Assembly (NCBI GenBank): GCA_033239525.1
Contig: BSYO01000016.1
Location: forward strand, 3,129,333 to 3,193,332
DNA: 64,000 nt
Source: Nepenthes gracilis
Taxonomy: Eukaryota; Streptophyta; Magnoliopsida; Caryophyllales; Nepenthaceae
Direction of reading: 5' to 3'
Made by a program: the position numbers and the translations under genes. Positions within the stretch are counted from its first letter, which is position 1, and the number at the start of each line of letters is the position of its first letter. The notes under the pieces were generated by a model, which worked only from the letters and a program-made list of their open reading frames with translations, ran no database searches and was not told the DNA's origin. Positions 23,826-36,439 of the stretch are shown piece by piece.

Positions 23826-24790
23826 GAGAAATTGGACGTGATATGTCATGGATTCAAATTTGAACAGATTTAGGTCGATCTATCGGTCAGATTTCGATCT
23901 CTGTTAAGCTTAATTTTGGGTCGTACACACCATATTTTCAAACAAAATGTTAGGTAACGGTAGGATTTAGTCCAATCGAAAATATTTCGACGCTCAAATC
24001 AATAATTAGCCTTTCAAAATTAGAAGGTAGATGCAGTAGATGTAATATGAATGTTGATGTGTGTTTTGTGTAGGTGAGAATGCACTCATGGGATGAGTAA
24101 CTTATGGGGTTACTCGTGATTAGCAAAACTTATTAGCCCAAAGTTCGTTGGAAATTAGAAGCTAAGAGAAAGAGCACTAAAGGGCCCGAGAGAGATTAAG
24201 AACTTCTGAAAGTTTGAGATTGTTTGAAGGCTTTTTATGGGCGCATTTGAGAGCGTGCATTTGAAGGGAGCTTTCGTGGCCTTTTATAACCATGGCCTTG
24301 GATTGTCTTTCTTATACAGAAGGGTTTGATGTCCACACTCTGTTAAGAATTGTTACCTTCCTTGGCGCAGGCATAAGTATTTTTCTGGCTGTAACAGTCC
24401 AAGAAAATAATCTCATTCCTTCTGTATTTTATAACTGTTAGGATTTTCAGCCAACAGCACACAAATTCTGACGTCTTTCTCCCGAGATATACACTGATTC
24501 TGGACATAACTGTTACAGTTGAGCTTGCCATATTGGAGAGGCGAAAAATTAGGGCAAATAACTATTGTAACTTTAAGATGGACACGTGGACCAATTACTA
24601 CTTGGACCGCGCACGTCCTAGGCCTCAACCGGTTTACTAGCCACCTCTTCGGTCAATGGACTATCCTACTCTTGGGTCTCTATTGGCCCACTTGTTTTTT
24701 ATTCGATCAACAAAAATATTGACTATCCAGACAGAATTAGGCTGTTATGGATTTGGGTCATTTCCTCCTTCGTGGGCCAATCCATTATTG
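23826..24790. other. Moderate-GC segment, probably an unidentified repeat
   Basis: This stretch is visibly less AT-rich than its surroundings and contains phrases such as TTTCGACGCTCAAATCAAT (about 23985), GCATTTGAAGGGAGCTTTCG (about 24258) and a TTTTTATGGGCGC stretch of the kind seen in plant LTRs. The small frames within it (24343-24531, 24413-24628, 24519-24722, 24656-24841) overlap on both strands and show no family features. An LTR or LTR-like origin is inferred, not shown. Confidence 0.3.
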
Positions 24791-26815
24791 GCATCCGCAT
24801 CAGAACATCATAAAAATTATTTAATGAAATATAAATTTTAATTTATATAATCGTTATTAATTAACATGTAGATATATAAATTACATACCTGAATTTATAA
24901 ATATATAAAATATTTAATTTTTACATCTATTCTATTTTTGTTTCAAAAAATTAAAAAATAATTTTTTTTCTCTGTCACTTTATTTCCTTAAAATAGATCT
25001 CGGAAATAAAGGAAAACCCTAAATCCCTTATAAATAAATGCAATTTCTTAAAAGATTTTCATGAAGGATTTAAAATTTTTTTGTTTGCGATCCCACAATG
25101 GTGAGCTAACCCTAAAAACTTATTCATAATTCAGATCGCAGGCTACAACTCAACCGCATGAAGCCAAAAACGTTAGTAATTGTGGGTCAACCAGAGTGTT
25201 AAAATTTTCAATATTTCCTAAGTTTAAATACTTAAATCTTAAGCAAAATAAATAGTTGAGATTTAAAATTTTTGACTTATGGTGTAGTTAGATGATAATA
25301 ACTTTGGTATTAGCTAGCAGCACATTGTTGAATAAAAGACTTCAATGAGGCTTTAAATACCAACAATTATCCCATGTTTAATTATTAAAATAAAACCAGA
25401 CAAAATTAAAATAATTATTTTTAAAAAATATTAAATTAAAAATAAAGTTAAAAATTATTATTTTATTATTTTATTAATTCATTAAAATAAATAAAATTAG
25501 ATTAAAAATTAATTTTTTAATACTTACCTGGCATATTATAATATCACGATAAGATAACATCTTATTCTTATCTAAAAAATATCTTAATATATATTAAAAT
25601 ATTGATAATCGTCCTCTCCACCAACTCTACTACTATTTTTGTTACCGCCGTATCGATAGTATCTGACTTTAAATTTTTCACAATCTTTGTTATATCGAAC
25701 TTCATAGTTTTGATTATCATCATACTCAAATCCTGCCTCTGGTTCATACTCCTTGGCACCTCGTCTTTGAATTTGATTTCATTGAAATGGTCCGATTCAA
25801 TCGATCTAATATTTTATAAGATTTAATCAAGATATATTATTATTATGAATGGACACGATCAAAATATTAGACCCAATTATTTTTTTAAATTTGACACAGT
25901 TATGGTTGAAAGTGACCAGTTTGGGCAAACCAGCCCAGATTATAAATTTTTTAATAAATGTATATTTTATTTCAGATAAATATCAATTGTAAAAATTTAT
26001 TTTAATAAATTGTATTTATGTATACCTAATACTTTTTATATAAAGGTTTTTTTTATTTAAATATAAACTTACGTAATAATCTAAATTTTAAAATATTTTA
26101 ATATTTTAGGTATTTTTAATAAAAATATAATTTTTTAAAAAATACTTTACAATAAAAAAATATGTATGCCTTGGCCAAACTGGGCTAGATCGGATTATGG
26201 ATGGTCAATGTGATATTTTGGCAATGTTGATAGGGTCATGATCGCCCTGGTTTGATTTAGTGGTTACAAATTTTAAAATAAATCTAATATGTGTCCAATT
26301 TGAATCTAATTTTGATCAAATATAGTACTAGCTAAGTGTAAATGAAAAAACTATTTTAAAATAATTATTCTTGGATAACTAAAAATAAAAATTTAAGCAA
26401 TATTGATAGTTGATTTATTGTTTTAAAGAAATTATAAATTTTTTTAGAATTATTATTTTTATTACTAGACTAACTAAATAGTAAAATAATAATTTTATTA
26501 AAAGTAAGGTAAGAATAATTTCTATCCTATCTTATCAGATATGGTATTAGGGTTAAATCTTTTATGGAGAATTAGTATAAATTTATGACAATTTTAACCA
26601 TCAATTTGAATATAAATTATCATATTTTTTATATGATTTAAAAAATTACTACATAATTATTAAAACACTATAATCCATATTAAAACTTCTATATGGACAT
26701 TCGTTGCAAAGTCATTTCCATTATTATTATTATTGTTATTATTTTAATATTTATGAGGAGTCCATATGATATTATTATTGTTATTTTTTGATTGTTAATT
26801 GCTATTATTATATAT
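24791..26815. other. AT-rich region without recognised genes
   Basis: Long A/T runs and small degenerate frames (25568-25759, 25602-25826). Segments at 25380-25520 and 26340-26510 resemble the AT-rich cores of the MITE-like elements. Phrases near 25905-26210 (GGGCAAACCAGCCCAG; TTGGCCAAACTGGGC) may mark the ends of another small repeat. Confidence 0.4.
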
Positions 26816-28289
26816 CATATATAATATATTGTATATTAATTATATAATATCATTTCTTATTAAAAATATTATATTTTTATTAAATTAATAAATTACCATC
26901 TTCTAATTTAAATTACTTATATACATTATGATATATATAATATCTTTTTTTAAATTAGATGGTTGATATCTCCTAATTTTAATTATTTATATAATAATTA
27001 TTGTTACATCTTTTTGAATTGTAGTTTCATCTTTTTTCTATAAAGCTATAGGGATCAAACAGCCCTTTTTGGTATCCCACTCATACATTTATAAGGATAT
27101 GGAGCCAGACGGGTTTTGGATGTGAAAATAAAACCGTGCGGGCCGCATGTTGGTTTCTAAAGTTCTCCCGACCCAAAGCATATATATATTTAAAAAAAGA
27201 TATAATATTATTTTTTTATTTTTATAATTTTTTTTGTATTTGATTAAAAAACGATTAGGCGTTACAATTTATTCATTATATTTCTCTCATTTTTAATTTT
27301 TCATTTTAAAATATCGGCCATTCGGATTTTGACCATCTCCGGTTTACGGTCTTTATGGACCAAAATGTTCCCCCAAGACGACATCGCTAATCACCCGTGT
27401 CTCTAGCCAACCATGTTCATCAACTGCTCCTCGTGTTCTTCTAGAGCTATAGCTAATCATGAACACCAGAGGCATCTCAAGCTATTGATGTTGTAGGAAT
27501 TGAAAGAAACTCATTATAAGATATATTTTTTTTATTAACGTATCAATTTCTTTTATTTAGAGCCTTCTTATTAAATTTTAAAATGTCAAACTCATTTAAA
27601 ATTTTCTTGCCAGCCGCTATAATTACTTCAATAATGTTGCCCTCTAAATTCAATTGAAATCTAAATTTTATTAGATTTGTTAAGAACCTTGTCAAATAGT
27701 TGTTGAGCTTCACTCTCAAATTGGTGGCATTTGGGGTCAGCTTTCTTAAACTGATTCAATATTCCCAAATACTCAATTCATTGAAGTCTCTGTAAAGTAT
27801 CAAATTATCATTAACTTATTCATTTTGGATGCGCTTACTTTGTTCTACTATCTCCTTATGAGTGTACCAAATTTGAACCTCGCTCTTAGCTTTGCTACTT
27901 TTCTGATTATGGTATTGAATATAAAGATTATCGGTATTATAATTATATAATTAATTATTTTTATATTTTTAAAAATATTAAATTTTAAAAATATAAAAAT
28001 TTTACTGATTTTTCTTCATTTTGTTCAAACCCTTTCACTTTCACTTGAATTTTCACCAATTAGATAAACTTACTCAATCCTAAAGAATCCAGATCGTCCG
28101 ATGACCCTAATATCACAACCATACCGTTGGAGTCTTACCTCATTATGGACATTCATTATTCCAATCGTGTATAAACGCCTCCCATCCATCTTCTTGACTA
28201 TTACCCTTTTTCTACTCTTGTTACTCTTCATGAGTTATATAATTATTGCGAAACATACTCTAACCCTCTTTAACAACAAATTATGTTAG

Positions 28290-29880
28290 AAGAATTTGAT
28301 ATTCTCTACAAAATTCACACTTCAGATCTAATTGTTTTTCCAATTTATAATACTATAGTAAACAATAAATGGGTATATAAGCGAAAAAATAATTCTAATG
28401 GTTCAAAGTTCGATACAATGCCTGTCATGTGACCAAGGGTTTAACCCAAAAATATAACATTAATAAAGAGGAGACATTTACTCTTATTGTCCCCATATAT
28501 ATATATATATATATATTGATCTCTCTTAGTTGTATTTTTTATATGCTAATGATATCTATTTTAAATAGATATGAAAAATGTATTTTCACATAAAAATTTA
28601 ATTTAGAAAAATTATGTGAAGTCTCATCCTAATTGTCTTCATTCTCTTAGATAGATATATTGTCTTTTATGAGTATTATACATTCTAAAATAGACTCTCC
28701 ATGTTTAGTTTGTCATGTTTAATTTTATTATTTCATAATTTAGATTTGACTCAAATCCTCATGACTACTATTTTTTACTAATTAAATTACTATTGATATC
28801 AATATTTTATTACTTTATTCATAGATATAATTATTATTAGAAATAATAATTTTAACATTCTTAATCTTAAATATATTTTAGGTTAGCGCTTTAAAATAAA
28901 GAATTTTAATATCCATCGCTACTCTCTTAACTTTGAGATAACTCTTACTTCTAATAACTACTGTTTGACACATATTAGAAATGCTTCCAATCTCTTTTCT
29001 CATACTAAGTTTACTGATTATAAGACTGATATTTGTCCTCTTGAATATAATATTAAATTCTGTGACACTAATATAACTACTCTTACTTCTAATAACTACA
29101 GTTTGACATATTAATTATGCTTCCAATCTCTTTTCTCATACTAGGTTCACTAATCACAAGACGGCTATTAGTCCTCTTGAATATAACATTAAATTTTGTG
29201 ATACTGATATAAGTATTTTTTTGATATTATCCTTTATTACCAGCTGGTTGAAAGTTTTATATACTTCATTATTTTTAGATTTAATATTATTTATATTATA
29301 CATCTTATTAAACAAGTTATATTTGTTCCAAATTTTATTAACTATGCAACTATTCTTTATATTCTCTCTCGTGTAATGGGCATTATATTTCATGAGCTCA
29401 ATTTTCCTCTTCCGTTTTTATTGGAGTTCCATGTACATTTGAATACTAATTGGATACACGATCTTACTCATCGATGGTTTACTGTTAGTTTTCTTTGCTT
29501 ATCAGGAAATCCTTTAACCTCTTCATGTAGTAAAAAATAAACCGTTGTTACTCATTTCTACCACTAAGGCTAAATGTTGTGTTCTTATCGATATTACATC
29601 TGAGTTTCTTTTGCTTTGTTAGCTCTTACGGGATACTACTGTTCTTCAATCCTGCGGCGTTTTCTTTTATTGTAACAGTTATAGTGTTATTCAGATATAA
29701 ATACCCAAAATATATTAAGATTGACTGATACTTCATGCATTATCATCTTAAGGAATGCACCCTTCGCCTCTTTCCAATTTTTCTTAGACTAATCAGTTGG
29801 CTGATATCTTTATAAAAATTCATCCCCCTAGTTGCCTCATTAAGTTTGCTCAAAACTCAAGTTAGTCTCTTTTAATCTGT
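28290..29880 (+). pseudogene. Copia pol: reverse transcriptase and RNase H remnant
   Basis: Readable pieces in order are NNKWVYKRKNNSNGSKF (28356), GFNPK and EETFTL-like residues (28437-28490), NASNLFSHTKFTDYKT and LEYNIKFCDTN (28983-29070), YQLVESFIYFIIF and INYATILYILSRVMGIIFHEL (29238-29400), NTNWIHDLTHRW (29440-29475), and a decayed end near KLKLV-like sequence (29860). The order matches copia reverse transcriptase followed by RNase H. The YVDD-type catalytic site was not located, and the segment 28520-28980 is scrambled. Many stops show it is inactive. Confidence 0.65.
28942..29217 (+). repeat. 138-bp tandem duplication inside the copia remnant
   Basis: The block beginning CTCTTACTTCTAATAACTAC at 28942 repeats at 29080 and both continue through TTTCTCATACTA and CCTCTTGAATATAA. 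The two units differ at several positions, so the duplication is old. Confidence 0.8.
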
Positions 29881-30075
29881 CTTGAGTTTAATGAGAGATA
29901 TTAAAGAAAAAAATATCATTCCTTATTTAGGATATTATATTTTTTATAAATTAGATTATTATATATATTATAATATATATGATATTATTTTTAAATTAAA
30001 TAACTAATATTTTTTAATTTAAATTATTTATATAATTATTTTTATCATAATTTTTTTTAAACTTAGACTACCTTA

Positions 30076-32105
30076 TTCTCGTATAAAATAATGACCCATT
30101 GTACATTTACAGATATAAAAATTAAAAAAAAAATTTCTTTATATTTCTATTCATATTTCTACTTTATATATTATCATTATTGTTATAACCATTGCTATTG
30201 CTTTTTTTCTCCCCCTAATTTTGTTTTAATAATAATTTTATTTTGTGTAAGTAATTTTTTCCAGATTATTATGTAAGAAATTTAAAATAGATATTCATCT
30301 TAACTTTATTCCATTTTTTTAATTTGTTTAATAACACATCTATACTAACATATAACTAAATTTGGACATTTTTTTTTTTTTTTGGGATAGAGTAGAATTT
30401 ATAAAACAAAATTTTATAATAAAATTTAATTAAGGTTAAAAAAATTGAGAATAGCTTTTTTTATTATTCAGTTTTTTCCTTGCATAATTTGAATACCTCT
30501 CTAAATTCCGATAATATAGATTGAAGGATATAAAAAATTATATATAGTATTTTTATAGATTTTTTATAATATTAATATCTATTAAATATTTAATTTAATA
30601 GTAAAAATAAAAATTAAAAAATAACCATTTAGATAGTTTTTAAAATTTTAAATTTCATTTGTTAAATTTTTTATTTTATAAATATTTGGGGATCCATTTT
30701 AGTTACCTTTTATATATTTTTAGATAATATAACGCTTATTTATTTATTTATTTTGCGTAAATTTATTTATATGAATTGATTAAAAATATGTTATGTTATT
30801 AAATATTTTCAATAATAATTAATATATATTCCTCTAATAATTCTCATTTATTTATATTAACCATGCAAATTTTACGAGCCGTAACGCTTTATTATACCAG
30901 TATTAAGCCAAAATACCTTGAATTAAAATAAAATATATTTCAATTAAAAAGTAATAAATTATTAGCAGTTTATATTTATCAAAATAAGCTAAAAGATTAT
31001 CTACGTGTAAAACATGTAAGGATAAGGTAAATGAAACGAAATTAAATAAAAGTAATGATTAGTTAAATTTGATCAAAATTAAATTATTTTATTAATTTAA
31101 TATAATTAATTTAAAATTTTATAAAATTTAATTAAAATATAAAAATATTATAAATAAATATAATTATAAAATTATACTCAATTAATTTTTTAGACAGGTA
31201 CACTCAATGGCAAAAGTGCCCGACTAATCTCAACCCCAGCCTAAATTATGTATGTTTTTGTTAATATATTTTTTAGTTTAAATAAATATCAAAATTAAAA
31301 AATTATTTTAATATATTATAATTTTATATAATTAATAATTTTTATATAAAAATTTATAGTTAAATTATAAACTTATATAATAATTTATACTAACTAATAT
31401 AATTTTTAAATAATTCAAGGCATTTTTTATATAAATTTATATTTTTAAATAAACATATAAAAAATAAAAAAAATCAATGGGTTAACTTAAGCCGCCCGGT
31501 TTGATATATGGATGGCACGGTTAAAACTCTTGACCTAGGTGATGGGTCTTATTTGGTTTAATTCGATTTATCAATTATAAATTTTTATCTAAATTTCATT
31601 CTATACAGTCTAATTTGATTCTATTTTACATAGGTGAGATTTTTTTTTCTATCTTTTTTTTTTTTACCTTTTTCCAAATTATTGTATATATTTAAAAAAA
31701 AGTTAATATAACTTTGTTTGGTTTTTAGTTTTTACTTTTAGAAGTCTAGTTAAAATTTAATAAATATTAATTTTTAATAGAACTATGCCTCACTGTAGAT
31801 CTATTTAGTATAAATTAAAGAATGATCTGTAATCAAACTATATAACTAGTTAAAATAAATTATTCAAACTGTCAGTATACAGATTAATTTAATTTGAACT
31901 AATTGGTACTATCAGAATCAGATTAGTCCAATATTTAATTGAATAAGAGGCTAAAATATTAATGGTTCAATAAAAGATACATTGAGCTAATTGGGTAGTA
32001 GCGTTTGAACGTATGAATTAATTGGCCAAGTTTATACAGTCAGGTATTAAATAATTATAAAAAGCTACTTAATAAATCGATACAAAAGAGCGTCCAAAAC
32101 GACTG
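30076..32105. other. AT-rich intergenic region
   Basis: Nothing coding was recognised; the frame at 30091-30276 is low-complexity. The segment at about 31190-31560 is bounded by GC-richer phrases and may be a small dispersed repeat similar in layout to 25905-26210. Confidence 0.5.
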
Positions 32106-32109
32106 TATA

Positions 32110-32640
32110 CTTTATAGCCAAATGGTTCTATCATTGAATAAGGGCAATCGTTACACATTACAAGTAACGTTTTTATCATTGATCTAAAATGATATCATGC
32201 ACACATATTGATTTAAGGTACTGATTAACCAAATGGTACATCTAATTATAAATAAAATCTCTTTTTAGAGAAGAAAAAAAAAGAAAATAAAAAAATAGTA
32301 CTCAATGAATAAAATATATAAGAAGTGTATAATCCCTTAAATATACACTTATTTCTATCCTCTTTTATTTTTAGTATTTTATTCCTTATCATCTTTCCAA
32401 ACTTAATAGAAATATCACTGATTTAAATATTAAAAGATATATAAAAAAGTAAATTTACGTATTTTTTACCTTTAATTTATTTTATTGTAGAGTGTAATAT
32501 TCAAATTTATAAGTATAAAGATCAGACCAATTTGTATTCTGATATCTAAGTAAAATTATTACTTTTATAATTTATATGATAATTCAGATTATTAAGACAT
32601 ATCATGAATAATTTATAATATTAAATTCCATAGTCTAAAT
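32110..32640 (+). repeat. LTR-like direct repeat, copy 1 (upstream of BG1-like gene)
   Basis: Shared with copy 2 at 36440-36990 in the same order: GTACTGATTAACCAA with TATAAATAAAAT (32218-32260), a purine-rich stretch, ATTTTTAGTATTTTATTCC (32366), ATAGAAATATCACTGATTTAA (32407), TTTAATTTATTTTATTGTAGA (32472) and AGATCAGACCAATTTGTATT (32518). A TATA box followed by a purine-rich leader and a GATTTAA block is the usual architecture of plant LTRs. No TG...CA ends were defined. Confidence 0.5.
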
Positions 32641-33185
32641 ATTGTTTGTTCTCTGTACCAATTAGATTTGAGCCATTAAATTATAGTCCGACCAAAAATA
32701 TAGTTTAAATTAAATATAAAAATACGACTGAATAGCATACAAATTAAATTATTATTTATAATTTAGATTGATTTAAATAAAAATATAACCAAACAATTTA
32801 AACAATTTAATTTTTTTTTTATTCATCGTTAAAGTGAAATCGACCCGTAAAATCATTAGTTACTGCATACGGACCCAGTTGCAGCTGTAACATCACATTT
32901 ATGCCCATTAATTGACCTTTACCTTTTCCCTCTTTAAAATTTTATTATTATTAAAATTTAAAATTATAATAAAATTAAAATAAAAGATATTTTTAAGAAT
33001 TTTTAAAGGATTTAAAAAAGATATTATTTACATAAATAAAATAATACTGAATAAAAATAACAAAAAAAATTTATTTTAAAGATTCGAGCATATTAAATTG
33101 TGTTATAATTATATTTTTATCAGTAAATTTCATAAAATTAAATAATTATTTTTGCCGTTTATCAAAAAATCCTAAATATCTGAGC
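32640..33185. other. AT-rich upstream region of BG1-like gene
   Basis: This is the immediate upstream DNA of the BG1-like gene. It is AT-rich; no specific cis-element can be claimed with confidence. Confidence 0.4.
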
Positions 33186-33634
33186 TTACCTCAAGATCTT
33201 CTTCTTATAATGGCCGACTCCTCCAAACGCTAACACGAACACACACTCTCTCTCTCTCTCTCTAACTGTCTCTCTTCCGTCGTCTTCTCATCCCGCGTGG
33301 AATTTGGCTGTGATTGCCCTATCTTTGTCTAAAAGCCATCAAGAGCTAATTAATGGCGTTGTCTTCGATGTTCCCTTCGAACAATTTTTCGTATGGAAAA
33401 CAGTATGAATTTCTCTTTTCTTGAAATCGCCATCAATCTTTATGATGATTGATTCGTCCTCCTCTTTTACCCGCCTATGATCCTAGCTTGCTTCCACTCA
33501 GCGCAATCGACGTTTTCTAAGAAGACGACAAAAATTACATACAGTTAAAGCAAGAGAAACAGCATTAGCATAATCATCAAAATTGTTCCTGTTCCAGCGT
33601 TTTCCCTGGAGTAGATTAAATAGTCTGCAGAGAG
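33186..33634 (+). promoter_or_regulatory. Inferred core promoter and 5' leader of BG1-like gene
   Basis: GC content rises from about 33190. A CT repeat, (CT)n at 33245-33262, is followed by TCTCTTCCGTCGTCTTCTC, a typical plant leader. Transcription probably starts near 33180-33240. The leader contains a short upstream ORF (33353-33424). A leader intron, for example from GTATGG at 33391 to the CAG ending at 33597, is possible but not proven. The AUG at 33635 lies in AGAGATGAG. Confidence 0.45.
33353..33424 (+). CDS. Upstream ORF in leader of BG1-like gene (23 codons)
   Basis: ATG at 33353 opens a frame MALSSMFPSNNFSYGKQYEF followed by three more residues and TGA at 33422-33424. It ends 210 bases before the main start. 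An upstream ORF can lower translation of the main frame, and such ORFs are common in plant growth regulators. Nothing shows whether this one is translated or conserved; if the leader has an intron from 33391 the ORF is split. Confidence 0.3.
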   Translation: MALSSMFPSNNFSYGKQYEFLFS

Positions 33635-34927
33635 ATGAGCATGTGCGCGAAATCTCAACGAGAGCAGCACAAGTACCACTACCAGCACCACGGCAGAGAT
33701 CATCCGTCGTTCTCGTCGACGCTCCTCGACGCAATTTATCGATCATTCGACGAGAACACTTTCGAGGAGGTAAGAGCTCGAGATCTGGTGGAAGAAGAAG
33801 CTTTCTGCAAAGAAAATACTCAGAAGCAGCTTAACTATAGCGGTATCACGATGAAGAGCAGCGGTGCTTGTTTGGAAAAGGAGAAAATTCGACTTCCCTT
33901 GGTCGATCAATGGATGGAGAAGATGGAGAGCGAGAAAATCGTTGTTTACAGGAGAACGACGGCCGAGGACTTCGGGAGAAAATTACGGAATGGCCACCGC
34001 CATTCGCTCGGATACAAATTGAATTCGTCGTCGAGCTCCTCTGACTCGAGCTCCGGCGGCGGATTGTCATCCTCTGACACGGAATCTCTCCAAAAAACGA
34101 ACTCGCTGAAGCCGATTAGAACGAACGTGTCCGTTGGACCAGAGCAGGCCAAAAAGCTTGTCGACGATTACCATCACCGCAGAAAAAGCTCTCCGTCGGA
34201 TCAAAAGCCGAAGGCGAAATCACGAGCGATGAAGATCTATGGCGATCCCAAGAAGGTTAAGCAGCCGATATCTCCTGGAGGCCGCCTCGCAAGTTTTCTC
34301 AATTCTCTCTTTAATGGAGGAAGCCCAAACAAGCAGAAGATTTCGCCGTCAATCAATCGTCGCGACGGCTCCAAATCCCAAAACGAATCCAGGCCTACTT
34401 ACTCATCTACCAGCTCAACAGCTTCTTCATTCTCGCGGTCGTGCTTGAGCAAAACGCCGTCGTCGGCTGGGAAATTCGAGCATAACGGTGTCAAGAGGTC
34501 GGTGAGATTTTGTCCGGAGAGCGTCATCGTCGACGAAGATAGTCGACCTTGTGGGCGCAAGTCTCTGTACGGAAGCGAAGAAGAAAACGCCACGGGAAGA
34601 ACAGTTGGCGAATCCATCCTTCCTCTCGACGAAGAATTCAAGTTCCGCATCATGGAAGAGAATAGGCGCATAGAGGAGGTGGCCAGGGAATTGTTGAAGA
34701 ATTACCATAAGAGAGGAGAAATTCTCCAAAATGTTGGCGATGGCGATGAGAAATTCAACAACATCGAAGTTGAAGATGATTCAGATACCAGCTGTTGCAG
34801 CTCTGATCTCTTTGAATTGGATAATTTTTTGGAGATTGGGGTTGGTAGATACAACGAAGAATTGCCAGTTTATGAGACTACCCACGTCGATACAAATCGA
34901 GCAATCGCTAATGGTCTTATCGTCTAA
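33635..34927 (+). CDS. BIG GRAIN 1-like protein
   Basis: A single uninterrupted ORF of 430 residues, the only intact gene of normal length in the window. N-terminal PSFSSTLLDAIYRSFDE (residues 24-40) is the family hallmark, followed by LPLVDQWMEKM (87-97), a Ser-rich stretch (131-150), PISPGGRLASFLNSLF (211-226), KRSVRFCPESVIVDED (287-302), RIMEENRRIEEVARELLKNY (338-357) and the family C-terminus NRAIANGLIV. There is no signal peptide or long hydrophobic segment. Rice BIG GRAIN 1 is a plasma-membrane-associated regulator of auxin transport and response that increases organ and grain size; the same role is inferred here from family membership. The start at 33635 is the first ATG in frame and is followed by the hallmark. 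Two LTR-like repeats flank the gene. Antisense frames within it are shadows. Confidence 0.9.
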   Translation: MSMCAKSQREQHKYHYQHHGRDHPSFSSTLLDAIYRSFDENTFEEVRARDLVEEEAFCKENTQKQLNYSGITMKSSGACLEKEKIRLPLVDQWMEKMESEKIVVYRRTTAEDFGRKLRNGHRHSLGYKLNSSSSSSDSSSGGGLSSSDTESLQKTNSLKPIRTNVSVGPEQAKKLVDDYHHRRKSSPSDQKPKAKSRAMKIYGDPKKVKQPISPGGRLASFLNSLFNGGSPNKQKISPSINRRDGSKSQNESRPTYSSTSSTASSFSRSCLSKTPSSAGKFEHNGVKRSVRFCPESVIVDEDSRPCGRKSLYGSEEENATGRTVGESILPLDEEFKFRIMEENRRIEEVARELLKNYHKRGEILQNVGDGDEKFNNIEVEDDSDTSCCSSDLFELDNFLEIGVGRYNEELPVYETTHVDTNRAIANGLIV

Positions 34928-34988
34928 CTCAGGGGGAAGAACAAATTCTGATCATCTGAAATTACAGGTTTTGGGGTTTTACAAGAAC

Positions 34989-34994
34989 AATAAA
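34989..34994 (+). terminator. Polyadenylation signal of BG1-like gene
   Basis: AATAAA lies 62 bases after the stop codon, followed by a T-rich stretch (TTTCTCTCTGTAATTTGA). Plant signals are variable; position and sequence fit. Confidence 0.5.
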
Positions 34995-36435
34995 ATCAAT
35001 TTCTCTCTGTAATTTGAATCAATCTCCCACTTAAATTGATTGATAAAAAAAAAAATGAAGGGTGGAGATCTGTTTTGAATTTTAATATCTTATTCTAATA
35101 TTTAGTCTTTATCTTTTTCCAATCAATCTAGACCATTAAGCTGAAAATGAACGGTGGAGATCTGCTTTCAACCTTGACTTATAGCTTTGCCAATGTGCCA
35201 TTTCCATGGTACAGATTTTGTCTTGTAATATTTCTAATGAATTATCTGAGGTTGATGGTTTGAATGATACTTTAGAATAACTTTCCTTCCTATTTATTAT
35301 CCTGCAATTATATCTTATATTTGTAATAAACTACATGATTTTTGCACATAGCTTTTATATCCAAGCAGATAATCTAAATTAATCTCAACCAAAGGGTCAT
35401 AAAAATTGACAGCCTTTATAATCTGGCTCATCTAAATTGCTTGTATTATGATTCATTTGCTTACACTTGAATTATTCATTGTCAGATAAGCCTAACTTTA
35501 GGAGTTTTATAAGCTTTAGGGGTCTAATTCATATATTATTTTTATAATGTGTAGGAGTTTTTTAAATTTATAACTTTTAAATTATAATAGAACAGTCTTG
35601 TTATACAGTAAATGTCAATTTTATGATGAAAAATAAATAAATTTCAAGGATGTAATAATTATAATAATTTAAAGCAACAAGCTACATTGGTTGAAGGTGG
35701 AGTGGGAGAGGTAGAGTGGGAGTAAAGATGAAGCAAATGAGAGATTCGAGATCAATTTCACAAGTAAAAAGTTTAGACATGGCTTTATTATAATGTAATA
35801 TTATCTTTATATCGTTTTATCTATTTATTATTATTAATTATTTATATAAAAATAAATAGATAAATAAATATTATATTATTTAATAATATTTTAAAAATAT
35901 CTAAAGGGCACCTTTAATTTTTCTTTAATTTACAACTACTGCATGGTGGGGGTCCTTGTTTTAGACTTCATCAAATTAATTTGCCAGTCAAAAGCAATGC
36001 GATTTATGGTGACCCATCGGAAAAGCATTATTTGAATAAAGCAGTAAAGCCTCTCTCACATAAAAGCAAAGAAATTTGGATATTCTTATTTTTCCTTTTT
36101 TTTTCAAAGGAGAATCTTCTCCATCTTATTGTCAGTGTGATTAGATTTCGAGTATATAATATTGAATTTATGACTGCAGCTTAAATTTATATTTATATAT
36201 ATTTAGATTTGATATGTACAGTAAAAAAAAATCAATCCAACACAATCAATCCAGTGCAAGCTAGGATTAAGATCAAAAATCCAGTAGCTCGTACGAAGAA
36301 ATGGGGAAGCAGACTTGGCCTGTCGAATAATGACTCCCGGGGATATTAATTGAAAAGGTATAATTTGATCGATCAATTACTAAAAAATAAAAAGAAATCA
36401 AAGAATAATCATTTAGCCAGTTAACAACCTAATCA
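34995..36435. other. Intergenic region downstream of BG1-like gene
   Basis: No gene recognised. GGTGGAGATCTG occurs twice (35063 and 35153) within a short imperfect duplication. The frame at 35981-36184 shows no family features. Confidence 0.4.
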
Positions 36436-36439
36436 GGAA

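Larger units (their letters stand above)
26816..30075 (+). mobile_element. Ty1/copia retrotransposon remnant
   Basis: A degenerate pol lies at 28290-29880. Very AT-rich flanking segments resemble one another in the same orientation: about 26850-27010 and about 29925-30060 share runs such as TATATTATTTTTAAATT-like and CTAATTTTAATTATTTATATAAT. They are tentatively the two LTRs. TTTTGGTATCCCA at 27068, shortly after the left segment, could be a decayed tRNA-Met primer site. Gag and integrase should lie at 27050-28290 but were not recognised. Confidence 0.5.

Noticed and set aside
23826..24790. Possible LTR retrotransposon with coding region
   Set aside because: Only LTR-like phrases were seen; no partner repeat or coding remnant was found nearby, so it is listed only as an unidentified repeat.
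24343..24841. Cluster of overlapping small ORFs on both strands
   Set aside because: No family resemblance, overlapping frames on both strands, and a probable repeat context.
33498..34729. Several antisense and off-frame ORFs in and around the BG1-like gene
   Set aside because: They are shadows of the long coding frame with no family features.
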